DNA of 64,000 bases, from NCBI RefSeq assembly GCF_004016525.1, contig NZ_SACJ01000002.1, positions 574,100-638,099 on the forward strand, given 5' to 3'. The DNA is from Flavobacterium sufflavum (GTDB lineage: Bacteria; Bacteroidota; Bacteroidia; Flavobacteriales; Flavobacteriaceae). The translations under genes were made by a program, and so were the position numbers. Under the pieces are notes generated by a model. The model searched no databases and was not told the DNA's origin. It saw nothing but the letters and a program-made list of their open reading frames with translations. Positions 53,171-62,019 of this stretch are shown piece by piece. Each line of letters starts with the position of its first letter. Position 1 is the stretch's first letter.

Positions 53171-55387
53171 ATGAAAGAAAAACGAGCAACGTATTTAAAT
53201 AAAATCATATTTTTTTGTGGTTTTATTCTGGTTACGGCAGATATATCGGCACAAGTAATTATTCCTATCGCCACCGAAAATAATATGTTATTGATGCAAA
53301 CTGACAATAACAATAGATTAAGGACAGTATATTTTGGGAAACCATTGGAGAATGAAAGTGAGTATAAGGCTGTAGCTGCAAATTATAATTATGATGAATC
53401 GAATGCTGGGATTTATAATTCGGCTTATACTCCCGCGGGAACCTGGAATTTGTCTGAGCCTGCAATTCAGGTGAAACATGCTGATGGGAATCCGTCGTTG
53501 GAGTTGAAATATGTGAGTCATAAAAAAGAAAAAATAGATGCCAATACTTCGGTTACCAGTATTCTTTTGAAAGATCCCGTTTATACGTTTGAGGTGACTT
53601 TGTTTTATAAAGTTTGGGAAAAAGAAAACATAATCGAACAATGGACCGAAATAAAACACAAGGAGAAAAAACCGGTTATATTGCAAAAATATGCATCGGC
53701 TAATTTATATTTTGCCAATAAAGATTTTTATCTGACGAGTTTTCAGGGAGAATATCTGAAAGAAATGCAGCCTGCTGAGACCAAACTTTTACAGGGAATA
53801 AGAACGGTGGATTCTAAACTGGGAACCAGAGCGATGTTGTTGCAAACACCTAATTTTATAGTGTCATTTGGCAAGCCGGCTTCAGACAATGAAGGAACGG
53901 TTATGTTAGGACAGTTGGCTTGGAGCAGTAATTTTAAATTGGATTTTGAAATTGATTCGCATAAAAACCTTCGTCTCATTGCAGGAATCAACCCATTTGC
54001 TTCTGAATATGCGCTGGCTCCAAATGAAACTTTTAAAACCCCTTCTTTAATTTATGCTTTATCAAATAATGGTACTGGGGAGGCAAGCAGAAATTTACAT
54101 AATTGGGCCAGAAAATACAGAATATTGGATGGTCAGGGGGAACGCCTTACTTTATTGAATAATTGGGAGGCGACCTATTTTGATTTTGATGAAAACAAAA
54201 TTAAAGATTTGTTTAAAGATGCTAAAGATTTGGGAGTCGATATGTTTTTATTGGATGATGGCTGGTTTGGCAATAAATATCCACGAAATAATGACGATGC
54301 AGGATTGGGTGACTGGCAGGAAAATAAAAAGAAACTGCCAAGCGGACTGGGTTATTTGGTGAAAGAAGCCAAAAAAGAAGGAGTGAAATTTGGTATTTGG
54401 ATTGAACCTGAAATGGTAAATCCAAGAAGTGAATTGTATGAAAAACATTTGGATTGGGTAATACGACAACCTGAAAGACCTGAGATTTATTATAGAAATC
54501 AGCTGGTGTTGGATTTGTCGAATCCCGAGGTTCAGGATTTCGTTTTTGGAATTGTGGATGATTTGTTTGTGAAAAATCCCGAATTGGCTTTCATCAAATG
54601 GGACTGTAATGCGGTTATTTATAATGCCTATTCGGCTTATCTCAATAAAAAAGGAATTCCTCAGTCTAATCTGTATGTAGATTATATTAAAGGATTGTAC
54701 AAAGTACTGCAACGCATTCGTGCCAAATATCCAAAAGTTCCCATGATGCTGTGCTCGGGTGGTGGTGGCCGTGGTGATTATGAATTTTTGAAATATTTCA
54801 CCGAGTTTTGGCCAAGTGATGACACCGAGCCTGTGGAGCGTATATTTCTGCAATGGGATTATTCATATTTCTTCCCTTCTATTGCAATGGATAATCACGT
54901 TACCGATTGGGGAAAACAACCCCTGAAATTTAGAGTAGATGTGGCCAGTATGGGTAAATTAGGATTTGATATTGTAGCCGGAAAATTAGATGCTAATGAC
55001 AAAATATTTTGTAAACAAGCCATCAGTAATTATAATTCATTCAAAGATATAGTGTGGCATGGCGATATGTTTCGTTTGGTAAATCCGCATGAAAATGATA
55101 TTGCAGCATTGATGTATGTTAATGAAAATAAAAGCAAAGCAATTGTATTTAACTATTTAGTGAACAATAGATTTAGTATTACGGCGACTAAACGACCAGT
55201 GGTTTTTAATGGCCTGGATCCAAAGAAAAAATATACGGTAAAAGAAATTAACCTGTATCCGGGAGTAACGTCAACGCTTGCTGCTGACAGAGAGTTTACC
55301 GGGGATTTTTTAATGAAAGCAGGCTTTAATCCCAATGTTACTTTACAAAGAACAAGTGTGGTGTTAGAAATCAATGAGGTGAAATAA
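53171..55387 (+). CDS. GH36 alpha-galactosidase
   Basis: The 738-residue protein has a signal peptide (about residues 1-27, LVTADISAQ). An N-terminal beta-supersandwich precedes a TIM barrel whose nucleophile is Asp478 in FIKWDCNAV and whose acid/base is likely Asp550 in WPSDDTEPVER. Other GH36 landmarks are NNWEATYFDFDE, LDDGWFG, WIEPEMVNPRSEL and CSGGGGRGDYEF. It hydrolyses alpha-galactosides such as melibiose, raffinose and stachyose. Together with GH27 at 43743 this gives two independent alpha-galactosidases in one locus. Fructokinase follows 24 bases downstream. Confidence 0.95.
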   Translation: MKEKRATYLNKIIFFCGFILVTADISAQVIIPIATENNMLLMQTDNNNRLRTVYFGKPLENESEYKAVAANYNYDESNAGIYNSAYTPAGTWNLSEPAIQVKHADGNPSLELKYVSHKKEKIDANTSVTSILLKDPVYTFEVTLFYKVWEKENIIEQWTEIKHKEKKPVILQKYASANLYFANKDFYLTSFQGEYLKEMQPAETKLLQGIRTVDSKLGTRAMLLQTPNFIVSFGKPASDNEGTVMLGQLAWSSNFKLDFEIDSHKNLRLIAGINPFASEYALAPNETFKTPSLIYALSNNGTGEASRNLHNWARKYRILDGQGERLTLLNNWEATYFDFDENKIKDLFKDAKDLGVDMFLLDDGWFGNKYPRNNDDAGLGDWQENKKKLPSGLGYLVKEAKKEGVKFGIWIEPEMVNPRSELYEKHLDWVIRQPERPEIYYRNQLVLDLSNPEVQDFVFGIVDDLFVKNPELAFIKWDCNAVIYNAYSAYLNKKGIPQSNLYVDYIKGLYKVLQRIRAKYPKVPMMLCSGGGGRGDYEFLKYFTEFWPSDDTEPVERIFLQWDYSYFFPSIAMDNHVTDWGKQPLKFRVDVASMGKLGFDIVAGKLDANDKIFCKQAISNYNSFKDIVWHGDMFRLVNPHENDIAALMYVNENKSKAIVFNYLVNNRFSITATKRPVVFNGLDPKKKYTVKEINLYPGVTSTLAADREFTGDFLMKAGFNPNVTLQRTSVVLEINEVK

Positions 55388-55411
55388 TTTAGAGTTTAAA
55401 ATTTTAGAAAA

Positions 55412-56308
55412 ATGAACAAAAAAAAATCATTAAACGTTGTTTGCTTCGGGGAAGTTTTGTGGGATCTTTTTCCGACGCATAAAAAAATAGGCGGTGCTCC
55501 GTTGAATGTGGCGCTTCGAATGAATTCTTTAGGGATGAAAACAACGATGATAAGTCGTGTTGGTGATGATGAAGACGGAAATGGAATTCTGTCTTTTGTA
55601 AATGAGCAGGGGGTAAGTTCCGATTCTATTCAGGTAGGGGCAGATTATAAAACAGGGGTGGTTCATGTAATGGTTAATGACAAGGGGAATGCTTCTTATG
55701 ACATTCATTATCCTTCTTCCTGGGATAAAATTGTGCCAACAAAAGAAATGGATAAAAAAGTTTCTGAAGCTGATGCCTTTATTTTTGGGAGTTTGATTTG
55801 TCGTGATGAGGTTTCCCGAGAGACTTTGTATGGACTTTTAGATAAGGCGGAATATAAAGTTCTGGATGCCAATTTGAGAGCGCCTTATTACACGGCAGAA
55901 GTGCTTCTCGAATTAATGTCAAAGGCTGATTTTATCAAGCTCAATGATGAAGAACTGCATGAGATAAGTCAATTATTGGGATCACCGTATCATTCCTTTG
56001 AACAGAACATTAAATTCATCGCTGAAAAAACAAATACAAAACATGTTTGTGTGACTAAAGGTGCCTTTGGAGCAGTTTTGTATTATAATGATAAGTTTTA
56101 TTACAACAGTGGTTATTTTATAAAAGTGGTCGATACTGTTGGTGCTGGGGATTCTTTTCTGGCATCTCTGATTGTAAGATTATTGAGGGGTAAATCACCA
56201 CAAAAATCGTTGAATTATGCCTGTGCCATTGGTGCATTGGTAGCAGGTCACGAAGGAGCGAATCCTAAGATTTCCGACAAAGAAATCAAAAAGTTTATGA
56301 TGGTTTGA
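55412..56308 (+). CDS. PfkB-family carbohydrate kinase, probable fructokinase
   Basis: The 298-residue cytosolic kinase has the N-terminal PfkB motif (CFGEVLWDLFPTHKKIGGAPLN), a central sugar-binding region and the C-terminal signature VVDTVGAGDSFLASLIVRLL containing the catalytic Asp of GAGD. Sequence type and context (GH32 and a sugar transporter in the same locus) fit fructokinase, though other ketose or ribose kinases cannot be excluded. It would phosphorylate fructose released from sucrose or raffinose by GH32. Confidence 0.88.
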   Translation: MNKKKSLNVVCFGEVLWDLFPTHKKIGGAPLNVALRMNSLGMKTTMISRVGDDEDGNGILSFVNEQGVSSDSIQVGADYKTGVVHVMVNDKGNASYDIHYPSSWDKIVPTKEMDKKVSEADAFIFGSLICRDEVSRETLYGLLDKAEYKVLDANLRAPYYTAEVLLELMSKADFIKLNDEELHEISQLLGSPYHSFEQNIKFIAEKTNTKHVCVTKGAFGAVLYYNDKFYYNSGYFIKVVDTVGAGDSFLASLIVRLLRGKSPQKSLNYACAIGALVAGHEGANPKISDKEIKKFMMV

Positions 56309-56379
56309 TATAAAAGTAAAACCTGTGCCTATGACTAAAAACGGACAGTCAATGAATTTAAAACTGAATACAAACTACT

Positions 56380-58125
56380 ATGAAACATATTATTAATTTA
56401 TGTCTATTTTTTGCTTTGATGCTATTCTCATCTGAGAGTACATTGGCACAAAATAAAAAGACTACCATAATTAAAAATGCAGATACTAAATGGTGGAAAG
56501 AAGCTGTTGTTTATCAAATATATCCACGCAGTTTCAAAGATAGTGATGGTGATGGAGTGGGAGATTTAAAAGGAATTATTTCTAAATTAGATTATTTGAA
56601 AAGTTTGGGAATAGATGCTATTTGGCTTAATCCCATTTATACTTCTCCAAATGATGATAATGGTTATGATGTTAGTAATTACCGTCAAATCATGAAGGAT
56701 TTTGGTGCTATGGAAGACTTTGATCTTTTACTAAAAGGAATGCACGAACGCGGCATTAAATTGATTATGGATTTAGTTGTGAATCACAGTAGCGATGAGC
56801 ATGAATGGTTTAAACAATCCCGAAGTTCCAGAAACAACCCGTATAGAAATTACTACCATTGGTGGCCAGCTGAAAAAGGAAAGCCGCCTTACAGATGGAG
56901 TTGTTTTGATGTAAATAGTGATGCCTGGAAATATGATGCTCAAACAGACTCCTATTATCTCCACTATTTTTCTCAAAAACAACCCGATTTAAATTGGGAA
57001 AATCCTAAAGTAAGAGAAGAAATTTATGACATGATGAAATTTTGGTTGGATAAAGGGATTGATGGTTTTAGAATGGATGCTTTTCAGTTTGCATCCAAAG
57101 ATACCACATGGCCAGAATTACCAAAAGGTTATGAAAAAAATGTAATTAAATATTATGGTGTCGGACCTCATTTGCATGACTATTTACAAGAAATGAATCG
57201 CGAAGTTTTTAGTAAATATGATATAATGACCGTGGCCGAAGGTGCGGGAAGCTCTCCTGAAGATGCGATGCAATTTGTGGATCCGGATCGAAAGGAATTA
57301 AACATAGCCTATCATTTTGAAAGTGTAGATATTGGCAAGCATTTAAAAGATTTTGGACTTGTAAAATACAAAGACATTTTTTCCCGATATGACAACGCCT
57401 TTAAAGACAAAGGGTGGCTGTCTATCTTTCTTGCCAATCACGACCAACCTAGAATGGTGAGTAAATTTGGTAATGACACTCCAAAATTTAGAGCTATTTC
57501 TTCAAAAATGCTTTCCACTTTTGTGATGACAATGCGTGGAACTCCTTTTTATTATAATGGAGATGAGCTGGGAATGGTAAATATCCGATTTGATAATATT
57601 AGTGATTATAATGATGTTCAAACCAAAAACAAATACCTTGAGTTAAAAAATAAGGGAGGAGATTTAAAAGCATATATTGAGGAACAAAAGCAGACTTCAA
57701 GAGATAATAGCAGGACGCCGTTTCAATGGGACACAACTCAAAACTCAGGTTTTACTAGTGGAACGCCTTGGCTAAAAGTAAATCCTGATTACAAAACGGT
57801 TAATGTTATAGCTCAGGAAAAAGACCCTAATTCAGTATTAAATTATTTCAGAAGATTAGTGCAAATTAGAAAAAATGAACCAACGCTGGTTTATGGAAAT
57901 TATACTCTTTTGGATAAAGAAAATCCGGATGTTTTTGCTTATTCCCGAGAACTTAACGGAAAGAAAATGTTGGTACTGTTGAATTTTTCAGCCAAAATGG
58001 CTTCCTTCAATTTAGGAATAGCATTGAATAAATCTACAATAGTTTTAGACAATTACCCTAATACCAGTAAAATAACAAATAGCACTTTAAGACCATATGA
58101 AGCCGTAATACTGGAATTCAAATAA
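56380..58125 (+). CDS. GH13 alpha-glucosidase-type enzyme, exported
   Basis: The 581-residue protein has a signal peptide (residues 1-24, SSESTLAQ). GH13 regions I-IV are present: DLVVNHSSDEH, GFRMDAFQF (nucleophile Asp233), TVAEGAGS (acid Glu287) and FLANHDQPR (Asp355). The N-terminus WWKEAVVYQIYPRSFKDSDGD and QPDLNWENPKVREE are those of the oligo-1,6-glucosidase / sucrose-isomerase / alpha-glucosidase subfamily. Exact specificity is uncertain: sucrose hydrolysis, isomerisation or isomaltose-type cleavage are possible. It ends with a strong terminator. Confidence 0.91.
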   Translation: MKHIINLCLFFALMLFSSESTLAQNKKTTIIKNADTKWWKEAVVYQIYPRSFKDSDGDGVGDLKGIISKLDYLKSLGIDAIWLNPIYTSPNDDNGYDVSNYRQIMKDFGAMEDFDLLLKGMHERGIKLIMDLVVNHSSDEHEWFKQSRSSRNNPYRNYYHWWPAEKGKPPYRWSCFDVNSDAWKYDAQTDSYYLHYFSQKQPDLNWENPKVREEIYDMMKFWLDKGIDGFRMDAFQFASKDTTWPELPKGYEKNVIKYYGVGPHLHDYLQEMNREVFSKYDIMTVAEGAGSSPEDAMQFVDPDRKELNIAYHFESVDIGKHLKDFGLVKYKDIFSRYDNAFKDKGWLSIFLANHDQPRMVSKFGNDTPKFRAISSKMLSTFVMTMRGTPFYYNGDELGMVNIRFDNISDYNDVQTKNKYLELKNKGGDLKAYIEEQKQTSRDNSRTPFQWDTTQNSGFTSGTPWLKVNPDYKTVNVIAQEKDPNSVLNYFRRLVQIRKNEPTLVYGNYTLLDKENPDVFAYSRELNGKKMLVLLNFSAKMASFNLGIALNKSTIVLDNYPNTSKITNSTLRPYEAVILEFK

Positions 58126-58147
58126 TAGTAGGATTGTTTTAGCAAAA

Positions 58148-58176
58148 AAAAAGTCCCAATTTTTTTGGGACTTTTT
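58148..58176 (+). terminator. Intrinsic terminator closing the oligosaccharide locus
   Basis: AAAAAGTCCCAA (58148-58159) pairs perfectly with TTGGGACTTTTT (58165-58176) around five T. The A- and T-runs on both sides make it potentially bidirectional. From here to 58676 (500 bases) I see no gene; the sequence is AT-rich and probably contains the promoter of the second hybrid regulator. Confidence 0.9.
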
Positions 58177-58676
58177 GGTTTTTTTTCATATTTCTAAATG
58201 AATAAATTTTTGGCTTTGAAATGTTATATTATTAAAGGGTGAACTCAAAAGAATTCTAAATGATTCTGGCAAATGCTTCTAACGATTAGAAAAATGCAGA
58301 ATAAAAACTAAGATAATGAAATCAAGAATGTAAATAATCACAGGCAAATTTATTATATCTGCTTAACAGTGAATCTTTGTTCTACTTTAATAACAAATAG
58401 ATAAATTGTCGTAATTTATTTGGTCTGTTTAATCGGATTTGTTATTATCTCTAAATCGGCTACAAGGATATTTAAATCTTTTTAAATGCCTAAAAGAGAT
58501 GGGTATGTTTTTACTAATTTTGGTGTCTTAGCCTGAATTATAGTATGTTTAAAGTACGTAAGATGTGTTTTTAAATGTGTTGATAATCAGTTTTTAAAAC
58601 GAATAATTTAAAAGATGTTCCTTTCTTGTGTTTATTCGACTCTTGATTCGTATTATAATCAATTAATTAAACTTCT

Positions 58677-61403
58677 ATGTTAAAAAAATCCTGTTTTATA
58701 GTATTGTCAATTTTCTTATTTATACTTAACTCATGTAAATTATCCGAAGAAGAGAAATCAACAGTTGATATTGGATTTTCGCAATGCATTGACAATGATA
58801 TTTGGAGAAAATCAATGGAACATGAAATGGGAATAGAAGCATCACTCCATTCAGATATAAATCTGAAGATTTATAATGCTAATCGGAAAGCAAAAAATCA
58901 AATTAGAGATATAGAAAGAATGATTGAAGATAAAATGGATGTTATCATTATTTCACCTTTTGAGTCGGATTCTATTGTCCCTGTAATTGAAAAGGCAAAG
59001 GCAGAAGGAATTCCTGTGATTTTAGTTGATAGAAAAGTAAATACTTCAAATTACACGGCATATTTGGGTGCCGATAATATAGAAGTAGGTCGCATAGCAG
59101 GAAGAAATATTGTTTCCTTGTCAAAAGGCAATGCGAATGTATTAGAGATAAGAGGTGAAGCAACAACAACTCCAGGTTCTGAACGAAGTTTAGGATTTAG
59201 ACAGATAATAAAACAATATCCAGGTATTAAGTTAATCAATATTGTTGCAGATAATTATGGAAGGCCTAAAGATGATTATATAAAAAATTTAGATAGTTTA
59301 AATAAAATAGATTATGTTTTTGCTTTTAATGATATAGTTGCCTATAATGCTTGGAAGATTGCTAAAGGGAAAGGATTAGACAAAAAAATCAAATTTGTTG
59401 GTGTAGATGGATTGAATGGGCCTAATGGAGGAATTCAATTGGTTAAAGATGGAATTCTAGAAGCTACGGTTTTATACCCGACAGGAGGAAGTGATGCTAT
59501 TAAATTAGCTTTGAAGTTAGCTAATAATGAGATTGTTCCTAAAAATAATAAGTTGAGTACGATATTGATAGACTCTCTTAATGCAGATATTATGAGTAAT
59601 CAATTCGATAAGATATCAATCCAACAATCTGATATAGAAGAACAACAGAATGTTATAAAAGATCAGGTAAAGAAATATTCAACTCAAAGTAATCTGCTGA
59701 AAATGGTATTGGTTCTATCATTATTGCTCCTTAGTTTGTCCATATACAGTATCTATTCAAGGATAATAATTAGTCGTAAAAAGAAAGAATTAGAATTGAT
59801 GGTTGAAAAAATAATCAGCCAAAGAAATGAGATAGAAAAATATGTCGAGGAATTAAGGAAAATTAATGAAGCAAGACTGAGCCTTCTGACTGGCCTATCC
59901 CATGAGTTTAAAACACCATTAACATTAATATTAAGTTCCATTGAATCTTTAGGAAATGAACTGAAAAATAAAGGTGTTTTAGTGAATAAAGAAATTAATT
60001 TAATGTATAACAATTCTAGGAGATTGTTGAGGTTGATTAATCAGTTATTAGATTTTAGAAAAACAGAAGAGAGAAAATTTAAACTTAAAGCATCAATAAC
60101 CAATATATTAGATTTTTCTAAAAATATAGTTGATGATTTTGATAAAGAGGCGAAGAAAAAAAATATAGATTTTACTTTGACAATAAATAATCCAGAATTA
60201 GAAATTTATATCGATCAAAATTTAATGGATAAAGTATATTTTAATTTATTATCAAATGCCTTTAAGTTTACTCCTGATAAAGGTAAAATTTCGATTACAA
60301 TCAAAGAAGATAAAACCAATAATGTTGTTAAAATAATTTTTAAGGATTCGGGAATTGGAATTCCTGAAAATGAATTGAAAGAGGTTTTTAATGCTTTTTA
60401 TCAAGGTTCAAATAATTATAAAATTAGCTCAGGGATTGGACTACATTTGTCAAAAAAATTTATAGAACTTCATAAAGGAACCATTGATGTTAAATCAAAA
60501 AAAGGGACTGAATTCATTATTTCTTTACCATTAGGCAAAGCACATCTTGACCCAAAATCAATCATTAAGGAACCGGTTTTAAATTTGGTTCATCAATCGG
60601 ATTATTTAGATTTAGATGTAATTGAGATTTCAGAACCTAATAAAAATGAAGATAAATATTCTGTACTTTATATTGAGGATAATAAAGAGTTATTGGATTT
60701 TGTTTCCTATAAATTTTCTTCAGAATATACTTTTTACGCCTCTGATGGAACTAATGCAATAGAAAGAGCACTAGAATTAGTTCCAGATATTATTATTTGT
60801 GATTTAAATTTACCAGATAAAAATGGATTTCAAATATGTGAAATTTTAAAGAAAGATTTGCGAACCTCACATATACCTATACTAATATTGACAGCTTCTG
60901 ATGAACAAGATTCTTATTTAAAAGCATTGGAAAGTGGAGCAGATATTTTTTTGACTAAACCTTTTAATTTAAAAGTTTTATCTCAATCAATAAAAGGATT
61001 ACTTTTTAATAGAGAGAAATTACGTTTTTATTATTCCAATAATATTTCAAACGTTCAATCAGATAGTTTTGGTATCTCAGAACAGGTTTTTTTAAAAAAA
61101 ATGAATGAATTTATTGAAATTAATATGGACAACTCTTCTTATACAATAGATAATCTTGCTATCAATCTAAATATTTCAAGAATTCAATTGTACCGAAAAG
61201 TTAAAGCAATTCTTGGAATTGGTGTTAATGATCATATCAATAATATTCGATTAGAAAAATCAAAAGAAATGCTCAAAAAAGGCAATAAAACTATTTCTGA
61301 AATTGCGTATGCTGTTGGGTTTTCAACTCCAAGTTATTTTTCAACTTCCTTTAAAAATAAATTTGGATTTTCACCGAAGGAATATAAAACTGATACAAAT
61401 TAA
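58677..61403 (+). CDS. Hybrid two-component regulator with periplasmic sugar-binding domain (second paralogue)
   Basis: The 908-residue protein repeats the domain order of the regulator at 40185: signal peptide with LNSCKLS, periplasmic binding-protein-like domain (VIIISPFESDSIVPVIEKA, VGVDGLNGPNGG), membrane span, kinase with His409 in GLSHEFKTPLTLIL, ATPase (NLLSNAFKFTPDKG), receiver Asp709 in CDLNLPDKNGF and AraC-type DNA-binding domain. The most visible divergence is in the ligand domain around residues 165-215, so the ligands may differ. The reading frame is more AT-rich than that of its paralogue, consistent with relaxed or separate history. It may control the GH32-like gene at 62020 or the shared locus. 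Confidence 0.94.
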   Translation: MLKKSCFIVLSIFLFILNSCKLSEEEKSTVDIGFSQCIDNDIWRKSMEHEMGIEASLHSDINLKIYNANRKAKNQIRDIERMIEDKMDVIIISPFESDSIVPVIEKAKAEGIPVILVDRKVNTSNYTAYLGADNIEVGRIAGRNIVSLSKGNANVLEIRGEATTTPGSERSLGFRQIIKQYPGIKLINIVADNYGRPKDDYIKNLDSLNKIDYVFAFNDIVAYNAWKIAKGKGLDKKIKFVGVDGLNGPNGGIQLVKDGILEATVLYPTGGSDAIKLALKLANNEIVPKNNKLSTILIDSLNADIMSNQFDKISIQQSDIEEQQNVIKDQVKKYSTQSNLLKMVLVLSLLLLSLSIYSIYSRIIISRKKKELELMVEKIISQRNEIEKYVEELRKINEARLSLLTGLSHEFKTPLTLILSSIESLGNELKNKGVLVNKEINLMYNNSRRLLRLINQLLDFRKTEERKFKLKASITNILDFSKNIVDDFDKEAKKKNIDFTLTINNPELEIYIDQNLMDKVYFNLLSNAFKFTPDKGKISITIKEDKTNNVVKIIFKDSGIGIPENELKEVFNAFYQGSNNYKISSGIGLHLSKKFIELHKGTIDVKSKKGTEFIISLPLGKAHLDPKSIIKEPVLNLVHQSDYLDLDVIEISEPNKNEDKYSVLYIEDNKELLDFVSYKFSSEYTFYASDGTNAIERALELVPDIIICDLNLPDKNGFQICEILKKDLRTSHIPILILTASDEQDSYLKALESGADIFLTKPFNLKVLSQSIKGLLFNREKLRFYYSNNISNVQSDSFGISEQVFLKKMNEFIEINMDNSSYTIDNLAINLNISRIQLYRKVKAILGIGVNDHINNIRLEKSKEMLKKGNKTISEIAYAVGFSTPSYFSTSFKNKFGFSPKEYKTDTN

Positions 61404-62019
61404 GTTTAATTTTTTATATCATTATTTTTTTGAGGTTTAATCTGAAATAAGATTGAAATTAATGTTATAGAATTGAAATTGGTATCAGTTGTTTTTTTAT
61501 TTCAATAATCAATAACTAATTGATTAATAGTTACTTGTTGTTAAAATAAATTTTTAGTTAAATTTTGTAAACAAATGCTACATTACTAAAATAGTATTGT
61601 GGATTTTGGGTATATCTTAGTTTTTTTATTGAAAATTTAATATTTGTTAAAAATAGATATTTGTTTAACTTCTTGTTATTCAATTAAGTAATATGTATAG
61701 TTTCAAATTTTACCTAAAAGACTTTTTATTTTGACTGGGTTAGTAAAAACTAATAAATAGCTAATCAAAAAAAATGACATAAGTAAGATATGTTTCACAT
61801 TATCAGGTAAATATGGATAATTAATTTAAATGTCACAAGTAGATTCATAGCAGACAAAGTATTCTATGTTTTTTTAATTTCAATAATATGTTGCATTTCA
61901 AATGCTTAATTGAAATATACGTGGTTTTCTTGATAGATTTTCGCATAAAATAGCCTAAATAATAATAAAAAATATTTTTAAATAATTATCTATTACTAAC
62001 CACTAAATTTTTTTAAATT
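61404..62019. other. Long AT-rich intergenic region upstream of the GH32-like lipoprotein
   Basis: About 616 bases without a credible ORF, hairpin or repeat. It is very AT-rich. I see several ATATTTG words but no well-spaced TTTG/TAnnTTTG promoter. It probably holds the regulated promoter of the next gene, but I cannot place it. Confidence 0.4.
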
